This document shows positions 35,136 through 44,071 of a stretch of DNA of 64,000 nt, piece by piece. The notes under the pieces are model-generated. The model saw only the letters and a program-made list of their open reading frames with translations. It had not been told where the DNA came from and searched no databases. Source of the DNA: Halomonas sp. SpR8 (GTDB taxonomy: Bacteria > Pseudomonadota > Gammaproteobacteria > Pseudomonadales > Halomonadaceae); NCBI RefSeq assembly GCF_031010195.1, contig NZ_JAUAMC010000004.1, positions 124,001 to 188,000 of the forward strand, in the 5' to 3' direction. The translations under genes were made by a program, and so were the position numbers. The stretch's first letter is position 1. Each line of letters starts with the position of its first letter.

Positions 35136-36157
35136 CTAAATGGCAACGCGGCCAAAGCGGCTTCGATCTCAGCGTAGGGTTTATTCAGTGATTCGGGGAG
35201 GATGATTTCTAGGCGTGAATCCTGCCGCCATGCGCTGCTTTCAATGCTGAGGGTTCCCGCCGCGCGGTTAAGGCGCTTCCAGCCGCTGTTGGTATGAAAC
35301 ACGCCTTTAATGCGCGCTTCCTGGGGCAGTTCGCCCAAACAGGCGGCGAGACGATCTAGATCGAAGCGCTCGCTTGGGTGCCAGCGTAACCCCGTGCTGG
35401 TGTAGCCCAGCGAGGTGCCGGTTTCACGCTGGGGTTGGCCGGGTGCGGGTGGGAAATCAAAAAAAGCGCCGTCTAGACTGGGTGCTACAACCAGCTGTTG
35501 ATGACTAGCGGGTACGCTGCTATCGCTCGTTTCAGCGCTTCCGCTCTGCATCAACAGCGCTATCGGTAGCTCGCCTTGCGGGGCTTCTTGCACCCATTTA
35601 CGAGGCGGCCAGCGCTGGGCCACAAAAGCGTGGGCGGCGCTGAGCTGTTCAGCAGTGCTGTGGTCGAGCATGGTCAGCACGACGGCATCGGCCATGTCGA
35701 GCTGATCGCGGAAAGTATCGTGCTGCAGAGCGCGGGCGTCGTCCATGCGCCGTGGGTCAAGGGTGGCAATAATATCGCGCACTTCGACCACCTCGCAGAA
35801 GGCCTCGCCACGCAGTAGGTCCAGCAGGCCCGCCGGGTGGCCAAGTCCGGATGGTTCGATGATTACCCGATCAGGCTTGCTACGCGCCAGCAGGTTAACG
35901 AGCGCGGCTTGGAGGACAAAGGCGAGCTGGCAGCACAGGCAGCCGCCGGGCAGACCTTTCACCACTATGTTGTCACGGACGCCATCGTCGCGGGTGTCGA
36001 ACATGGCTTGGTCTATGCCGATTTGACCAAACTCGTTGACTAGAATGGCCCATTTTTCACCCACAGGCTTCTGCTCGATCAGGCTGTGGATAAGCGTGGT
36101 TTTACCGCTGCCGAGAAAACCGGTGATGATATGCACCGGCACTTTTAATTTGGTCAT
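35132..36157 (-). CDS. CobW/COG0523-family metal-chaperone GTPase
   Basis: About 341 residues. The G-domain P-loop is GFLGSGKTTLIHSL, the family metal motif is GGCLCC, and EPSGLGHPAGLLDLL is also present. A CobW C-terminal domain follows (IKGVFHTNSGWKRLNRA region). COG0523 GTPases deliver zinc, cobalt or other metals to target proteins. It is the last gene of the fdhD-mobA-moeA-moaA run, 21 bp after moaA, suggesting a role in cofactor or metal supply for the formate dehydrogenase; that is inference. I use the ATG at 36157 rather than a TTG at 36175. Confidence 0.85.
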   Translation of the reverse strand: MTKLKVPVHIITGFLGSGKTTLIHSLIEQKPVGEKWAILVNEFGQIGIDQAMFDTRDDGVRDNIVVKGLPGGCLCCQLAFVLQAALVNLLARSKPDRVIIEPSGLGHPAGLLDLLRGEAFCEVVEVRDIIATLDPRRMDDARALQHDTFRDQLDMADAVVLTMLDHSTAEQLSAAHAFVAQRWPPRKWVQEAPQGELPIALLMQSGSAETSDSSVPASHQQLVVAPSLDGAFFDFPPAPGQPQRETGTSLGYTSTGLRWHPSERFDLDRLAACLGELPQEARIKGVFHTNSGWKRLNRAAGTLSIESSAWRQDSRLEIILPESLNKPYAEIEAALAALPFS

Positions 36158-36178
36158 TCCTGCTGACGCTGTCAACGG

Positions 36179-37219
36179 CTAGCCCCCTGTCATATTCATA
36201 AAGCGTACCACTTGCACATCGCCGTCAGTGGTGAAGTGATGACGCTCCGGCTTTAGCGGCAGAGCGTTGATAATGGCTTCTTTCAGCACCTGCATATTAC
36301 CGGGGTGACGGCGTAGCACGGCGCGCAGATCCACTGAGTGCTCGTTGCCTAGACAGAGCAGCAAACGTCCCTCTACGGTGACGCGAACGCGGTTGCAGGT
36401 ATCGCAGAAATTGTGACTATGGGGCGAGATAAACCCTACGCGACTGTCGCTATCGGCCATTTTGAAGTAGCGCGAAGGGCCAGGGGTGGTTTCGGTGGTG
36501 GGGATCAACGGATAGCGCGTTTCGATCAACGCCTGGACATCGTCGCTGGAGTAAAAGGTTTCCGCGCGGGAGTGATCCGACACATCGCCCAGCGGCATCT
36601 CTTCGATAAAGCTAATATCGAGGCCTTGCTGGCGAGCGAAGGTGACCAGATCGATCACTTCATCGTCGTTACGGCCTTTTAAGATCACAGCGTTGAGCTT
36701 GATACGCTTAAAGCCGGCTGCCTGAGCGGCGTGAATGCCGTCGATGACTTTAGCTAAATCACCGGTGCGGGTGAGTTGCTTAAAGCGCTCGGCGTCCAGG
36801 GAGTCCAGGCTGATATTCAGCCGCCGTAGACCGCTGGCGTAGAGCTGCTTGGCGTGCTTGCGCAGGCTGGCGCCGTTAGTGGTCATGGTGAAGTCGTTTA
36901 GCCCTGGCATGGCACCGATCTCATCGACCAGTTGCTCAATGCCGCGGCGCACCAACGGCTCGCCCCCGGTAAGACGAATTTTCTCCACCCCCAGCTCGGT
37001 AAAGGCGCGGGCGACCATGGCGATCTCTTCCAGCGTGAGCACCTGGGCACGAGGTAGAAAGGTCATCTCCTCGCTCATGCAGTACACGCAGCGGAAATCA
37101 CAGCGATCGGTGACCGAGATACGCACGTAGCTGATGCGCCGACCAAAGTCGTCGATCAATGGCTGGTTAGCTTGTGCTTGAGACTGTTGTTGTAAGGATC
37201 GTTGCTCGATCATAGCCAT
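36179..37219 (-). CDS. moaA: GTP 3',8-cyclase MoaA
   Basis: A 346-residue radical-SAM enzyme for the first step of molybdopterin synthesis. The N-terminal [4Fe-4S] motif is CDFRCVYC (C40, C44, C47). The second cluster cysteines are in [19 protein letters not shown], and the C-terminal MNMTGG supplies the required Gly-Gly. [16 protein letters not shown] is also characteristic. Its start overlaps the moeA stop by 10 bp. moaC, moaD and moaE are not in this window. Confidence 0.95.
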   Translation of the reverse strand: MAMIEQRSLQQQSQAQANQPLIDDFGRRISYVRISVTDRCDFRCVYCMSEEMTFLPRAQVLTLEEIAMVARAFTELGVEKIRLTGGEPLVRRGIEQLVDEIGAMPGLNDFTMTTNGASLRKHAKQLYASGLRRLNISLDSLDAERFKQLTRTGDLAKVIDGIHAAQAAGFKRIKLNAVILKGRNDDEVIDLVTFARQQGLDISFIEEMPLGDVSDHSRAETFYSSDDVQALIETRYPLIPTTETTPGPSRYFKMADSDSRVGFISPHSHNFCDTCNRVRVTVEGRLLLCLGNEHSVDLRAVLRRHPGNMQVLKEAIINALPLKPERHHFTTDGDVQVVRFMNMTGG

Positions 37220-38484
37220 CCCGTTAGTGGTTGTATGCTGACTACCTCGCCTGGTTGCGCGCCGTCTTGGTCGTCGGCAAGCTCAATCAGGCAGTTCGCA
37301 GCCACCATCGAGGTTAAAATACCCGATCCTTGGGCGCCGGTGCTACGCACGTGTAGCTGCCCCTGCTCATCAGTATGGTAAACACCGCGGATAAAATCAG
37401 TACGCTTTAAGCGACTTTTTAAGCGGTTACCAGCAATGGCATAGCGGCGATGGGGCGGTGACACCGACTGACCATGAAGCTGATCCAGCAGCGTGGTAAC
37501 AAACTGTAGAAAGGTTACCATGACCGCCACTGGATTGCCGGGCAAGCCAACAAACGGCGTACGCGTCTCACCCAACCAGCCACAGGCCATAGGGCGACCA
37601 GGACGCAAGGCCACGCGCCAGAAAGCCAGGCGGCCCAGCTGTTCCAGGGCGTCGCGGGTGAAGTCTGCTTGGCCCACTGACACGCCGCCGCTGGTAATGA
37701 CCAAATCACTCTGCTCTGCGGCCTGCTTAAGCGCTGTTTTTGTGGCGTCCAAGTCGTCCGGCAGAATGCCCAGATCGATCACATCAGCACCCTGTTCAGT
37801 GAGCAGACCGATCAGCGTAAAGCGATTGGCGTCGTAAATGCCTGCCTTGGGTAAGGGCTCGCCGGGGGCAGTGACTTCATTGCCGGTAGAGAAAATGGCT
37901 ACCTTTGGGCGTCGGCACACGGTGACTTCGGCGTAACCGAGGGCAGCTAAAAGCCCCAGCGAGGCAGCATCAATTCGCACCCCAGCAGACAGGGCGGTGT
38001 CGCCCCTGGCAATATCTTCACCGGCTTGACGAACGTGCTGGCCATGTTTGAGAAGCTCTGGAGAGGCAATAATCACATGGGCAGGCTGCTCATCTAATGA
38101 TGGTTCGCTTAGCTGTTCACTCATCACCACCGTATCGGTGCCCGGCGGCAATGGGGCGCCGGTGGTGATACGCACACAGTGACCTGCAGGTACCAATTCA
38201 CTGCGATACTGCCCGGCCAACACCTCGCCGGCCAGCGGCCAGTGGGTTTGCTTGGCCCCAACCCCTTGTCTAGGTAAGGCTAACGCGACGCCATCCATGG
38301 CCGCATTGGTGTTTTGGGGCACGTTAATAGGAGCCTGAACGGCTGCCGCCAAACGGCGGCCATAGGCTTGCGCCAGCGGGATTCGCTCGCTGTCCAATGG
38401 GCGCTCAATTAGGGTGGCGAGCGCCTGGCGTGCTTCATCCACGCTAAGCATCTGCTCGCCAAGGTCAAAGCAGGAGAGCGTCAT
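37210..38484 (-). CDS. moeA: Molybdopterin molybdenumtransferase MoeA (first copy)
   Basis: A 424-residue enzyme that inserts molybdate into adenylylated molybdopterin. Family texts are [74 protein letters not shown] and [18 protein letters not shown]. It is coupled to mobA by a 4-bp ATGA overlap. A second, clearly different moeA is at 49712-50917. Confidence 0.94.
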   Translation of the reverse strand: MTLSCFDLGEQMLSVDEARQALATLIERPLDSERIPLAQAYGRRLAAAVQAPINVPQNTNAAMDGVALALPRQGVGAKQTHWPLAGEVLAGQYRSELVPAGHCVRITTGAPLPPGTDTVVMSEQLSEPSLDEQPAHVIIASPELLKHGQHVRQAGEDIARGDTALSAGVRIDAASLGLLAALGYAEVTVCRRPKVAIFSTGNEVTAPGEPLPKAGIYDANRFTLIGLLTEQGADVIDLGILPDDLDATKTALKQAAEQSDLVITSGGVSVGQADFTRDALEQLGRLAFWRVALRPGRPMACGWLGETRTPFVGLPGNPVAVMVTFLQFVTTLLDQLHGQSVSPPHRRYAIAGNRLKSRLKRTDFIRGVYHTDEQGQLHVRSTGAQGSGILTSMVAANCLIELADDQDGAQPGEVVSIQPLTGWL

Positions 38485-39125
38485 AGCGTTTTCTTATTCG
38501 CGTTGGCGTCATTTTCAAGCGCTGCTTGCAGACGCATTTTCTCTTCCTCTGTATTAAGGTTGGCAAAGGCCTCGGGGCAGTCGGACATATCGACCCGGCA
38601 CCAGGTGTGGCGCGCATACCAGCGATCAATTTTACGCTCGCCTGCGTCAAGGGTAGCGGCCAGGTCATCGGCCAGCGACGTGCGTAGCAGGGCAACCACC
38701 GGGTGCAGCCGTTCGCCGTCAAAGGCCACGGCGATGTCACAGTCGCCGCTTTCAGAGGCGATGCCTGCCACCATACGGGCTACTAAATCATTGGGCAGCG
38801 CGGGGGAGTCGCAGGGTACTACCAGTAACCAGGGTGTTTTTGCTGCGCGTAGGCCACTATAAATGCCCATTAGCGGGCCTTTAAAACCGCCTTCGGCACC
38901 GTCCATTACTAGATCGGCAATCACGCGGTCAGCAAAAAATTGATAGGCGTCGGCATTGCGGTTGGCGTTAATCAGCAGCTCGGCTACCTGACCTTCAAGG
39001 CGTTTCACTACATGGCCAACGAGGGGCAGGCCCGCGAACGGCTCAAGCCCTTTATCGCGGCCTCCCATCCGGCGTCCTTCACCACCAGCGAGAATCATGC
39101 CGGTGAGTTCTTGAGTAGGAATCAT
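38481..39125 (-). CDS. mobA: Molybdenum cofactor guanylyltransferase MobA
   Basis: A 214-residue nucleotidyltransferase that attaches GMP to molybdopterin, producing the guanine-dinucleotide cofactor that formate dehydrogenases of this type need. The GTP-binding N-terminus MILAGGEGRRMGGRDKGLEPFAGLPLVGHV and the LLVVPCDSPALPNDL segment are diagnostic. It overlaps fdhD upstream and moeA downstream by 4 bp each. The C-terminal tail (NLNTEEEKMRLQAALENDANAN) is charged and a little longer than usual. Confidence 0.93.
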   Translation of the reverse strand: MIPTQELTGMILAGGEGRRMGGRDKGLEPFAGLPLVGHVVKRLEGQVAELLINANRNADAYQFFADRVIADLVMDGAEGGFKGPLMGIYSGLRAAKTPWLLVVPCDSPALPNDLVARMVAGIASESGDCDIAVAFDGERLHPVVALLRTSLADDLAATLDAGERKIDRWYARHTWCRVDMSDCPEAFANLNTEEEKMRLQAALENDANANKKTL

Positions 39126-39991
39126 GAGCTTGCCTCTTTGGATGAACGAGCATGCGATGGGCGTGGTGGAATAGCGTCCAGCGTTAAGCGGCGGTGGTTA
39201 TTAATAGCCTGAAAGTGGCGGCCTTTAGCGCGGGCAATCAACATGACACCAAAGCGCTCAGCCAACTCTACGCCTTTTTGAGTAACGCCGGAGCGTGATA
39301 CCAGCACACTAATGCCCATTTGCGCCACTTTTAGCACCATCTCGGAGGTCAGTCGCCCAGTCGTGTAGAAGATATCTGCATTGGCGCTGTCTGCCTGCTG
39401 CAACCACTGGCGGCCCGCTAGCGTATCCACCGCGTTGTGCCGGCCTACGTCTTCGACAAAATCCAGCACCTCGGTTTGATGGCAAAGTGCGCAGCCATGC
39501 ACGGCGCCTGCGCTGCGATACGTCTCGTTATAGACGTTAAGGTTTTGCAGCAGTTGATAAAGAGAGGATTGTGCTAATGGCGTATGGGGCAGCGCCGTGA
39601 GTGCCGTCTGATCGAGCAGTTTACCAAACACCGTGCCCTGGCCGCAGCCGGTAGTGACGGTGCGGGTGCTTAGGCGTGCCTCCAGGTCATCTGGCAGATG
39701 ACGGGTAACAATCACCGCTGCCTCTACCTCCCAGTCGACCTGCACTGCCTCGAGGTCTTCGGCGGCGCGTAGAAGCCCTTGATTGCGAAGGTAGCCCACG
39801 ACCAGCGCCTCGGGGTCGTCGCCCAGGGTCATTAAGGTGACAATTTCACGCTTGTTGAGATACACCGTCAATGCTCGTTCAGCGGCAATCGCCTGCTGGC
39901 GCGTATCGCCGTATTCGTCAACGATATTTATCTCGGTGGTGGCCGGTAAGCGAGCTCGGCTTATCTTGAGGGCGGGCTGAAGGGCGGGCAT
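39122..39991 (-). CDS. fdhD: Formate dehydrogenase accessory sulfurtransferase FdhD
   Basis: A 289-residue protein that moves sulfur to the molybdenum cofactor of formate dehydrogenase. The catalytic loop reads TTGCGQGTVFG: it keeps the first cysteine of the E. coli CxxC pair but has Gly at the second position. Other family texts are RSAGAVHGCALC, EDVGRHNAVDTLAGRQWL and GRLTSEMVLKVAQMGISVLVSRSGVTQKGVELA. It begins the minus-strand cofactor operon, divergent from the DUF3305 gene. A GAGGA site precedes the ATG. Confidence 0.93.
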   Translation of the reverse strand: MPALQPALKISRARLPATTEINIVDEYGDTRQQAIAAERALTVYLNKREIVTLMTLGDDPEALVVGYLRNQGLLRAAEDLEAVQVDWEVEAAVIVTRHLPDDLEARLSTRTVTTGCGQGTVFGKLLDQTALTALPHTPLAQSSLYQLLQNLNVYNETYRSAGAVHGCALCHQTEVLDFVEDVGRHNAVDTLAGRQWLQQADSANADIFYTTGRLTSEMVLKVAQMGISVLVSRSGVTQKGVELAERFGVMLIARAKGRHFQAINNHRRLTLDAIPPRPSHARSSKEASS

Positions 39992-40005
39992 GGATAATCC
40001 TCGCG

Positions 40006-40029
40006 AAATGGTTCTGCCAAAATGGTTCT
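40006..40029. repeat. 10-bp direct repeat in the fdhD/DUF3305 divergent gap
   Basis: AAATGGTTCT occurs at 40006-40015 and 40020-40029, a 14-bp period, in the 117-bp gap between divergent fdhD and the DUF3305 gene. It may be a regulatory site or a small duplication. Confidence 0.4.
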
Positions 40030-40108
40030 CGCAAAACGACTGGGTTGACGATGATGGCGCTGGGGAGGCTTACTTGTCTACCCATTCAAGGGTCAGGGTT
40101 TTTAAAAA

Positions 40109-40549
40109 ATGAACGATAATTTACGCCCAATAAGTATTACCTTGATGGCTGAGCCCAAGCAGGTAAAGCAGTTTACGCTGACGCAGTGGCGTATTGCTGA
40201 GCTTACCCTGAGCGATCAGGGATCTAACGTGCTTAACCTACAGCTGTCGATGACCGAGCGGGCTGCCTATCGCTTCAATCTGACATCGACGACTCCGCGG
40301 CTGTTTGTAAGGGCTGGCTTTACCGGGCAAGCGCCCAAACCGGATGCCATCACCGCCAGCCAGGATGTTGCGGCGGGGTGGATGGATGGCGAGCAGCAGG
40401 TGCTCGAAGCACCAATGCCTATGGCGATTCAGGTGTGGATCGAGAGCTATCTTGCGCGTCACGGCGAAGCGCCGATGGAAATGCGCAAGAAAAAACGCAA
40501 AGGGGCAGGGCGCGCCAAAGAGACACCTACCAAGGAGCAGCCAAAATGA
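40109..40549 (+). CDS. DUF3305 domain protein (formate dehydrogenase cluster)
   Basis: A 146-residue protein with the DUF3305 pattern: PISITLMAEPKQVKQFTLTQWRIAELTL, LSMTERAAYRFNLTSTTPRLFVRA, and the C-terminal EAPMPMAIQVWIESYLARHGEAPMEMRKKKRKG. The family occurs beside proteobacterial formate dehydrogenase genes; its biochemical role is not established. It overlaps the DUF3306 gene by 4 bp. Confidence 0.82.
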   Translation: MNDNLRPISITLMAEPKQVKQFTLTQWRIAELTLSDQGSNVLNLQLSMTERAAYRFNLTSTTPRLFVRAGFTGQAPKPDAITASQDVAAGWMDGEQQVLEAPMPMAIQVWIESYLARHGEAPMEMRKKKRKGAGRAKETPTKEQPK

Positions 40550-41190
40550 GCCGCTTAGAGCGCTGGTCGCGTATTAAACGCAATGTTGCAAAAGACGAGG
40601 ACGCGCCACCGGCGCCGTTACCTGCCCGCGCTCCGGTTGATGAAGCATCCCAAGAGCCAAATAGTGCGCTTCATAATAAGGCCGGGCGGTCGCAAAGCGC
40701 GTCTGAAGAACCGGAAGCGCCAGAGCCAAACCACGCGCCCGACCCCGAACCGGGTAGTCTCGACCATACGCTGCCTGATCCAGATACATTAGAAGCGGGC
40801 AGCGATTTCAGCGCGTTTATGGCGCCTGGGGTTAGCGGCCCTTTACGCAGGCAAGCATTAAAGCGGCTGTGGGCCACCGGGAACTATAACGCCCGCGACG
40901 GTCTTGATGATTATGACGCCGACTATCATCAATTGTTGAAACCCATGGGATCCGAACTCGCCAGTACGTTGCGCCGCTGGACCCACAAAATAGAAGAGGC
41001 GGTTGATAATTCATTAGACGATGAAACCGAGTCCTCTAAACAGGTAGCAACCGACCAACAGGTAGCCCAACAAGCGGTTGCATCGGAGGAAGAGCCTTCA
41101 AGCCCTTGCGCTGACAAGGACAACACTGTAAAAAATGCCGCGCTAGACGACCAGTCTGATTATTTATCTGGCACTAAGACGAAAACATGA
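40546..41190 (+). CDS. DUF3306 domain protein (formate dehydrogenase cluster)
   Basis: A 214-residue acidic protein of unknown biochemistry. The N-terminal MSRLERWSRIKRNVA and the central LPDPDTLEAGSDFSAFMAPGVSGPLRRQALKRLWATGNYNARDGLDDYDADY are the DUF3306 signature. The stretches before and after are low-complexity, rich in Pro, Glu and Ser. The ATG at 40546 follows an AAGGAG site and overlaps the DUF3305 stop. A roughly 200-bp gap with a possible FNR-type site follows. Confidence 0.82.
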   Translation: MSRLERWSRIKRNVAKDEDAPPAPLPARAPVDEASQEPNSALHNKAGRSQSASEEPEAPEPNHAPDPEPGSLDHTLPDPDTLEAGSDFSAFMAPGVSGPLRRQALKRLWATGNYNARDGLDDYDADYHQLLKPMGSELASTLRRWTHKIEEAVDNSLDDETESSKQVATDQQVAQQAVASEEEPSSPCADKDNTVKNAALDDQSDYLSGTKTKT

Positions 41191-41255
41191 TATCGATATT
41201 AAGTTTATAAAAGTCAAGGTGTTGGGTGTGCAGAGTGTAGACAGCGTTGGCAGCG

Positions 41256-41269
41256 TTGACGGTAATCAG
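41256..41269 (+). promoter_or_regulatory. Possible FNR/Anr-like site before the formate dehydrogenase genes
   Basis: TTGAC-GGTA-ATCAG (41256-41269) resembles the FNR consensus TTGAT-N4-ATCAA with two deviations, both at the inner or outer ends. It lies 121 bp before the ferredoxin-type gene that opens the downstream run. A TGGCA-AA-TGCCA inverted repeat (41272-41283) is adjacent. The evidence is positional and weak. Confidence 0.3.
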
Positions 41270-41389
41270 GTTGGCAAATGCCACATTCCACCATAGGCTG
41301 AACTTAGCGTTAACGCATTGTTATGCCACAATAGTTAAATAATATAACTCAAAATTATAATAAGAATTATTCACTGACCGTGAGAACGC

Positions 41390-43102
41390 ATGAACCAACG
41401 AATCCAACTGGCGTCGGTAGACGACCAGCGCAATGCCGAGGCTCGGGAGACGGTACGCCAGCGTATCTCTTGGCCCTCTAACCTGACGCCTGCCAATGTG
41501 ACCTATCACAGCCGCGGTCATGCGCTGTTAATAGGGTCGGCCGATGACGTTTACCCAGCCGCTCGCGCGCTTCAAGGGCGTGGCTTGGCATCGCTTACGC
41601 TGCTCGTAACCGATAAAGGGAACGAACCTGTCGATACCCTCGGGTTCAGTGAACCGCTAGTCAGCCAAACATTGACCCGCGAGCAGCTTGGCCAACTGTG
41701 CATCAATGGCTATCTGGGTGCTTTTAGCGTTCAGCTAGATGACGGCGACGTACCGCTGAATCTCGCCCGCGCATTAATCGAGCGGGATGGCTTTGACCTA
41801 ATTCTTGATCTTGCCGTGACCACTCACTCTAAACGCTGGGAGCTACCACCGCCAGGCTATGTCGTCATGCAGTGGCAGGACGTGGAGCAGCGCGGCGAAA
41901 CGCTCGAAAGCTTTGTAGGATTGGTAGGCGAATTCGACAAGCCGCGTTACTTTCAGGTTAACAGCGACTTATGTGCCCACTCCACCAGCGGCAATATTGG
42001 CTGTACCCGCTGCTTGGATGTCTGCCCTGCGGATGCTATTTCCAGCATTCAAGGCCGCATTGAGTCGCGTATCGAAATTGATCCCTATCTTTGCCAAGGC
42101 GTGGGCAGTTGTACCAGCGCCTGTCCTACTGGCGCTATCGAATTTCGCTTGCCGGAAACACGCCGCCAGCAGGACACGCTCTCCACTTGGCTAGGCGCCT
42201 ACCGGGAAGCCGGTGGCCAAGTGCCGGTAGTGCGTTTTATTACCCATGACTCCCAGGATGCCGAGCGCGCAGCTGGCGTAGTGACGGCAGGCCATGTGCT
42301 CGACGCACCGCTTGAGGATTTGGGCGCAGCAGGCCACGACCAGTGGCTAACCGCGTTGGCCGCCGGGGCTGCCGAAGTGCGTATTCAACTGCACCCTAAT
42401 ATGCCCGCCCGTCTAAGTGCTTTTTTAACCGACCAAGTGACCCAGGCGCACGCTTTGCTGGACGCTTTGGGCCATGACCGTGCTCGCATACAGCTCATCA
42501 ATGTAGCCGATACGGCTGCTCGCGATGCACTCCCGGCGCATACGCCCTTAACCGCAGTGCCGCTAAGTTTGCCCGAGCCAGAAAAACGCGCTCGCTTGAA
42601 CCGCGTGCTGGCGCGACTAGCCGAGTTAGGTACCCCTAACGGTGAGCGGGTGGCGATGCCGACAGGTGCGGCCTATGGCGCTATTCAGGTTGATAGCGGC
42701 GCCTGCACGCTTTGCCACGCCTGTGTCAGCAACTGCCCAACCCCGGCGCTCAAGTCCGGTGGTAAAACGCCCGCGCTGAGCTTTCTTGAGGCGGATTGCG
42801 TGCAGTGTGGGTTGTGCGAGCAGGCCTGCCCGGAGAGTGCGATAACGCTGATGCCTGGGTTCCTGGCAACGGATGCTCGCGAAACGCGGCATATTTGCCA
42901 TGAAGAAGCCGCCTTCGAGTGCATCAATTGCGGCAAGCCGTTTGCCACCGTCAGTACGGTAGCTACTATTAAAGAGAAACTGGCCAATCACCCTTACTTT
43001 GCCGGTGAGGCGATGATTCGTCTGGAAATGTGCGAAGACTGCCGGGTAAAAGACGTTTGGAAAACCATGATTCGCGACCCAAACGCGCAACTGAAGGTAT
43101 AA
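41390..43102 (+). CDS. Multi-cluster 4Fe-4S ferredoxin-type protein of the formate dehydrogenase locus
   Basis: A 570-residue cytoplasmic iron-sulfur protein. Four ferredoxin-like cysteine groups are visible: CAHSTSGNIGCTRCLDVCPADA, CQGVGSCTSACPTGAI, CTLCHACVSNCPTPAL and CVQCGLCEQACPESAI. Toward the C-terminus, CINCGKPFATVSTVATI and MCEDCRVKDVW look like an extra metal site. Proteins of this type sit beside TorD-like chaperones in bacterial formate dehydrogenase clusters and may pass electrons or aid maturation; the exact role is unproven. It ends 4 bp before the TorD-like gene. Confidence 0.85.
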   Translation: MNQRIQLASVDDQRNAEARETVRQRISWPSNLTPANVTYHSRGHALLIGSADDVYPAARALQGRGLASLTLLVTDKGNEPVDTLGFSEPLVSQTLTREQLGQLCINGYLGAFSVQLDDGDVPLNLARALIERDGFDLILDLAVTTHSKRWELPPPGYVVMQWQDVEQRGETLESFVGLVGEFDKPRYFQVNSDLCAHSTSGNIGCTRCLDVCPADAISSIQGRIESRIEIDPYLCQGVGSCTSACPTGAIEFRLPETRRQQDTLSTWLGAYREAGGQVPVVRFITHDSQDAERAAGVVTAGHVLDAPLEDLGAAGHDQWLTALAAGAAEVRIQLHPNMPARLSAFLTDQVTQAHALLDALGHDRARIQLINVADTAARDALPAHTPLTAVPLSLPEPEKRARLNRVLARLAELGTPNGERVAMPTGAAYGAIQVDSGACTLCHACVSNCPTPALKSGGKTPALSFLEADCVQCGLCEQACPESAITLMPGFLATDARETRHICHEEAAFECINCGKPFATVSTVATIKEKLANHPYFAGEAMIRLEMCEDCRVKDVWKTMIRDPNAQLKV

Positions 43103-43106
43103 GCCG

Positions 43107-43736
43107 ATGACGGATGCTCTGCCCACGCTTAAAGAAGCGGATGCGTTATGTGCCGATATCTACCGGCTGTTTGCCACCCTGTTGCGCCAAGCGCCGGATG
43201 CCGATCTGTTGAACTGGCTGGCTGAACTGACTATTGAACAGGATGGCAGTCGCTTGGCGGAGTGCTGGCAGGCGCTGGCAGAAGCCGCAACTGGAACAGA
43301 CGAGAGCGGTGCAGACCCCGAGCGTCTCCAGCGCGCCCACTTTCGCCACTTGGTAGGAGTGATTCAGGGTGAGGTGGTGCCGTATGCCTCCTGGTATCGC
43401 AATGGCGAATTAATGGAAGCCGCGCTGGTGGCGCTGCGCCAAGATTTAAGAGTGCTCGGTTTTGAACGCAGTGAGCACACCCGTGATCCTGAAGATCACT
43501 TGGCTGCACTGTGTGAAGTAATGGCGATGCTCATTGAGTCTTCAAGCCAAGAGCAGGCCTACTTCTTTAGTCAGCATTTAGCCCCTTGGGCGGCCAGCTG
43601 TTTTGCTGACCTTGGGCAGGTAGACACCGCTTTCTATGCAGCGCTGGGGCAGTTGGGTAGCGCTTTTATGGAGAGCGAGCAGGCTCGTTTAAGCGTCAAT
43701 GCGGGCCACTCTCCGGTGCGTATTGTTGAGCTTTAA
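43107..43736 (+). CDS. TorD/DmsD-family redox-enzyme maturation chaperone
   Basis: A 209-residue, mostly helical cytoplasmic protein. The motif region GVIQGEVVPYASWYRNGELMEAALVALRQDLRVLGFERSEHTRDPEDHLAALCEVMAML matches the TorD family (the E-D-H block). Such chaperones bind the Tat signal peptide of a molybdoenzyme until cofactor is inserted. The partner is most likely the FdhA encoded at 44072. Confidence 0.87.
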   Translation: MTDALPTLKEADALCADIYRLFATLLRQAPDADLLNWLAELTIEQDGSRLAECWQALAEAATGTDESGADPERLQRAHFRHLVGVIQGEVVPYASWYRNGELMEAALVALRQDLRVLGFERSEHTRDPEDHLAALCEVMAMLIESSSQEQAYFFSQHLAPWAASCFADLGQVDTAFYAALGQLGSAFMESEQARLSVNAGHSPVRIVEL

Positions 43737-43737
43737 C

Positions 43738-43828
43738 GAAGGTTCCATAAAAAAGAAGGCTCCATAAAAAAATCAGTAAAGAGCCAAAATTAGTATAAGA
43801 AATTGCATAAAAGACCCTGCATAAAAGC
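43738..43828. repeat. Two sets of short tandem repeats between the TorD-like and small Tat genes
   Basis: GAAGGTTCCATAAAAAA (43738-43754) is followed at once by GAAGGCTCCATAAAAAA (43755-43771), one base different. TGCATAAAAG then appears twice at a 15-bp period (43804-43813, 43819-43828). All lie in the 110-bp gap before the structural genes. They could be slippage products, or a paired binding site in an internal promoter. Confidence 0.6.
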
Positions 43829-43846
43829 ATGCTAGAGGAGAATCTC

Positions 43847-44047
43847 ATGCACAAATTACATAATTCTGAGCGGCGCCGGTTTATGAAAACCGTAGGGCTG
43901 GGAACTGCCGCCGCTGGCGCTGCAGCGGCGGTCGGCCATGTCACCCTGGCCCAGGCCGAAACTGCCCCGGTGAAAAACGAAAAACAGTCGGTTAACTACC
44001 GTGAGACTGATCACGTGCGTGCTTATTACGCCTCGCTGCGTGACTGA
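43847..44047 (+). CDS. Small twin-arginine formate dehydrogenase-associated protein (FdhX-like)
   Basis: A 66-residue protein consisting of a Tat signal (SERRRFMKTVGLGTAAAGAAAAVGH) and a short tail ending NYRETDHVRAYYASLRD. This matches the small 'formate dehydrogenase region TAT target' family found just before FDH alpha subunits. Its function is not settled. GAGGAG lies six bases before the ATG at 43847, which I prefer over the ATG at 43829. Confidence 0.85.
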   Translation: MHKLHNSERRRFMKTVGLGTAAAGAAAAVGHVTLAQAETAPVKNEKQSVNYRETDHVRAYYASLRD

Positions 44048-44071
44048 CGGCGGAATGCCAGGAGATTTGCC

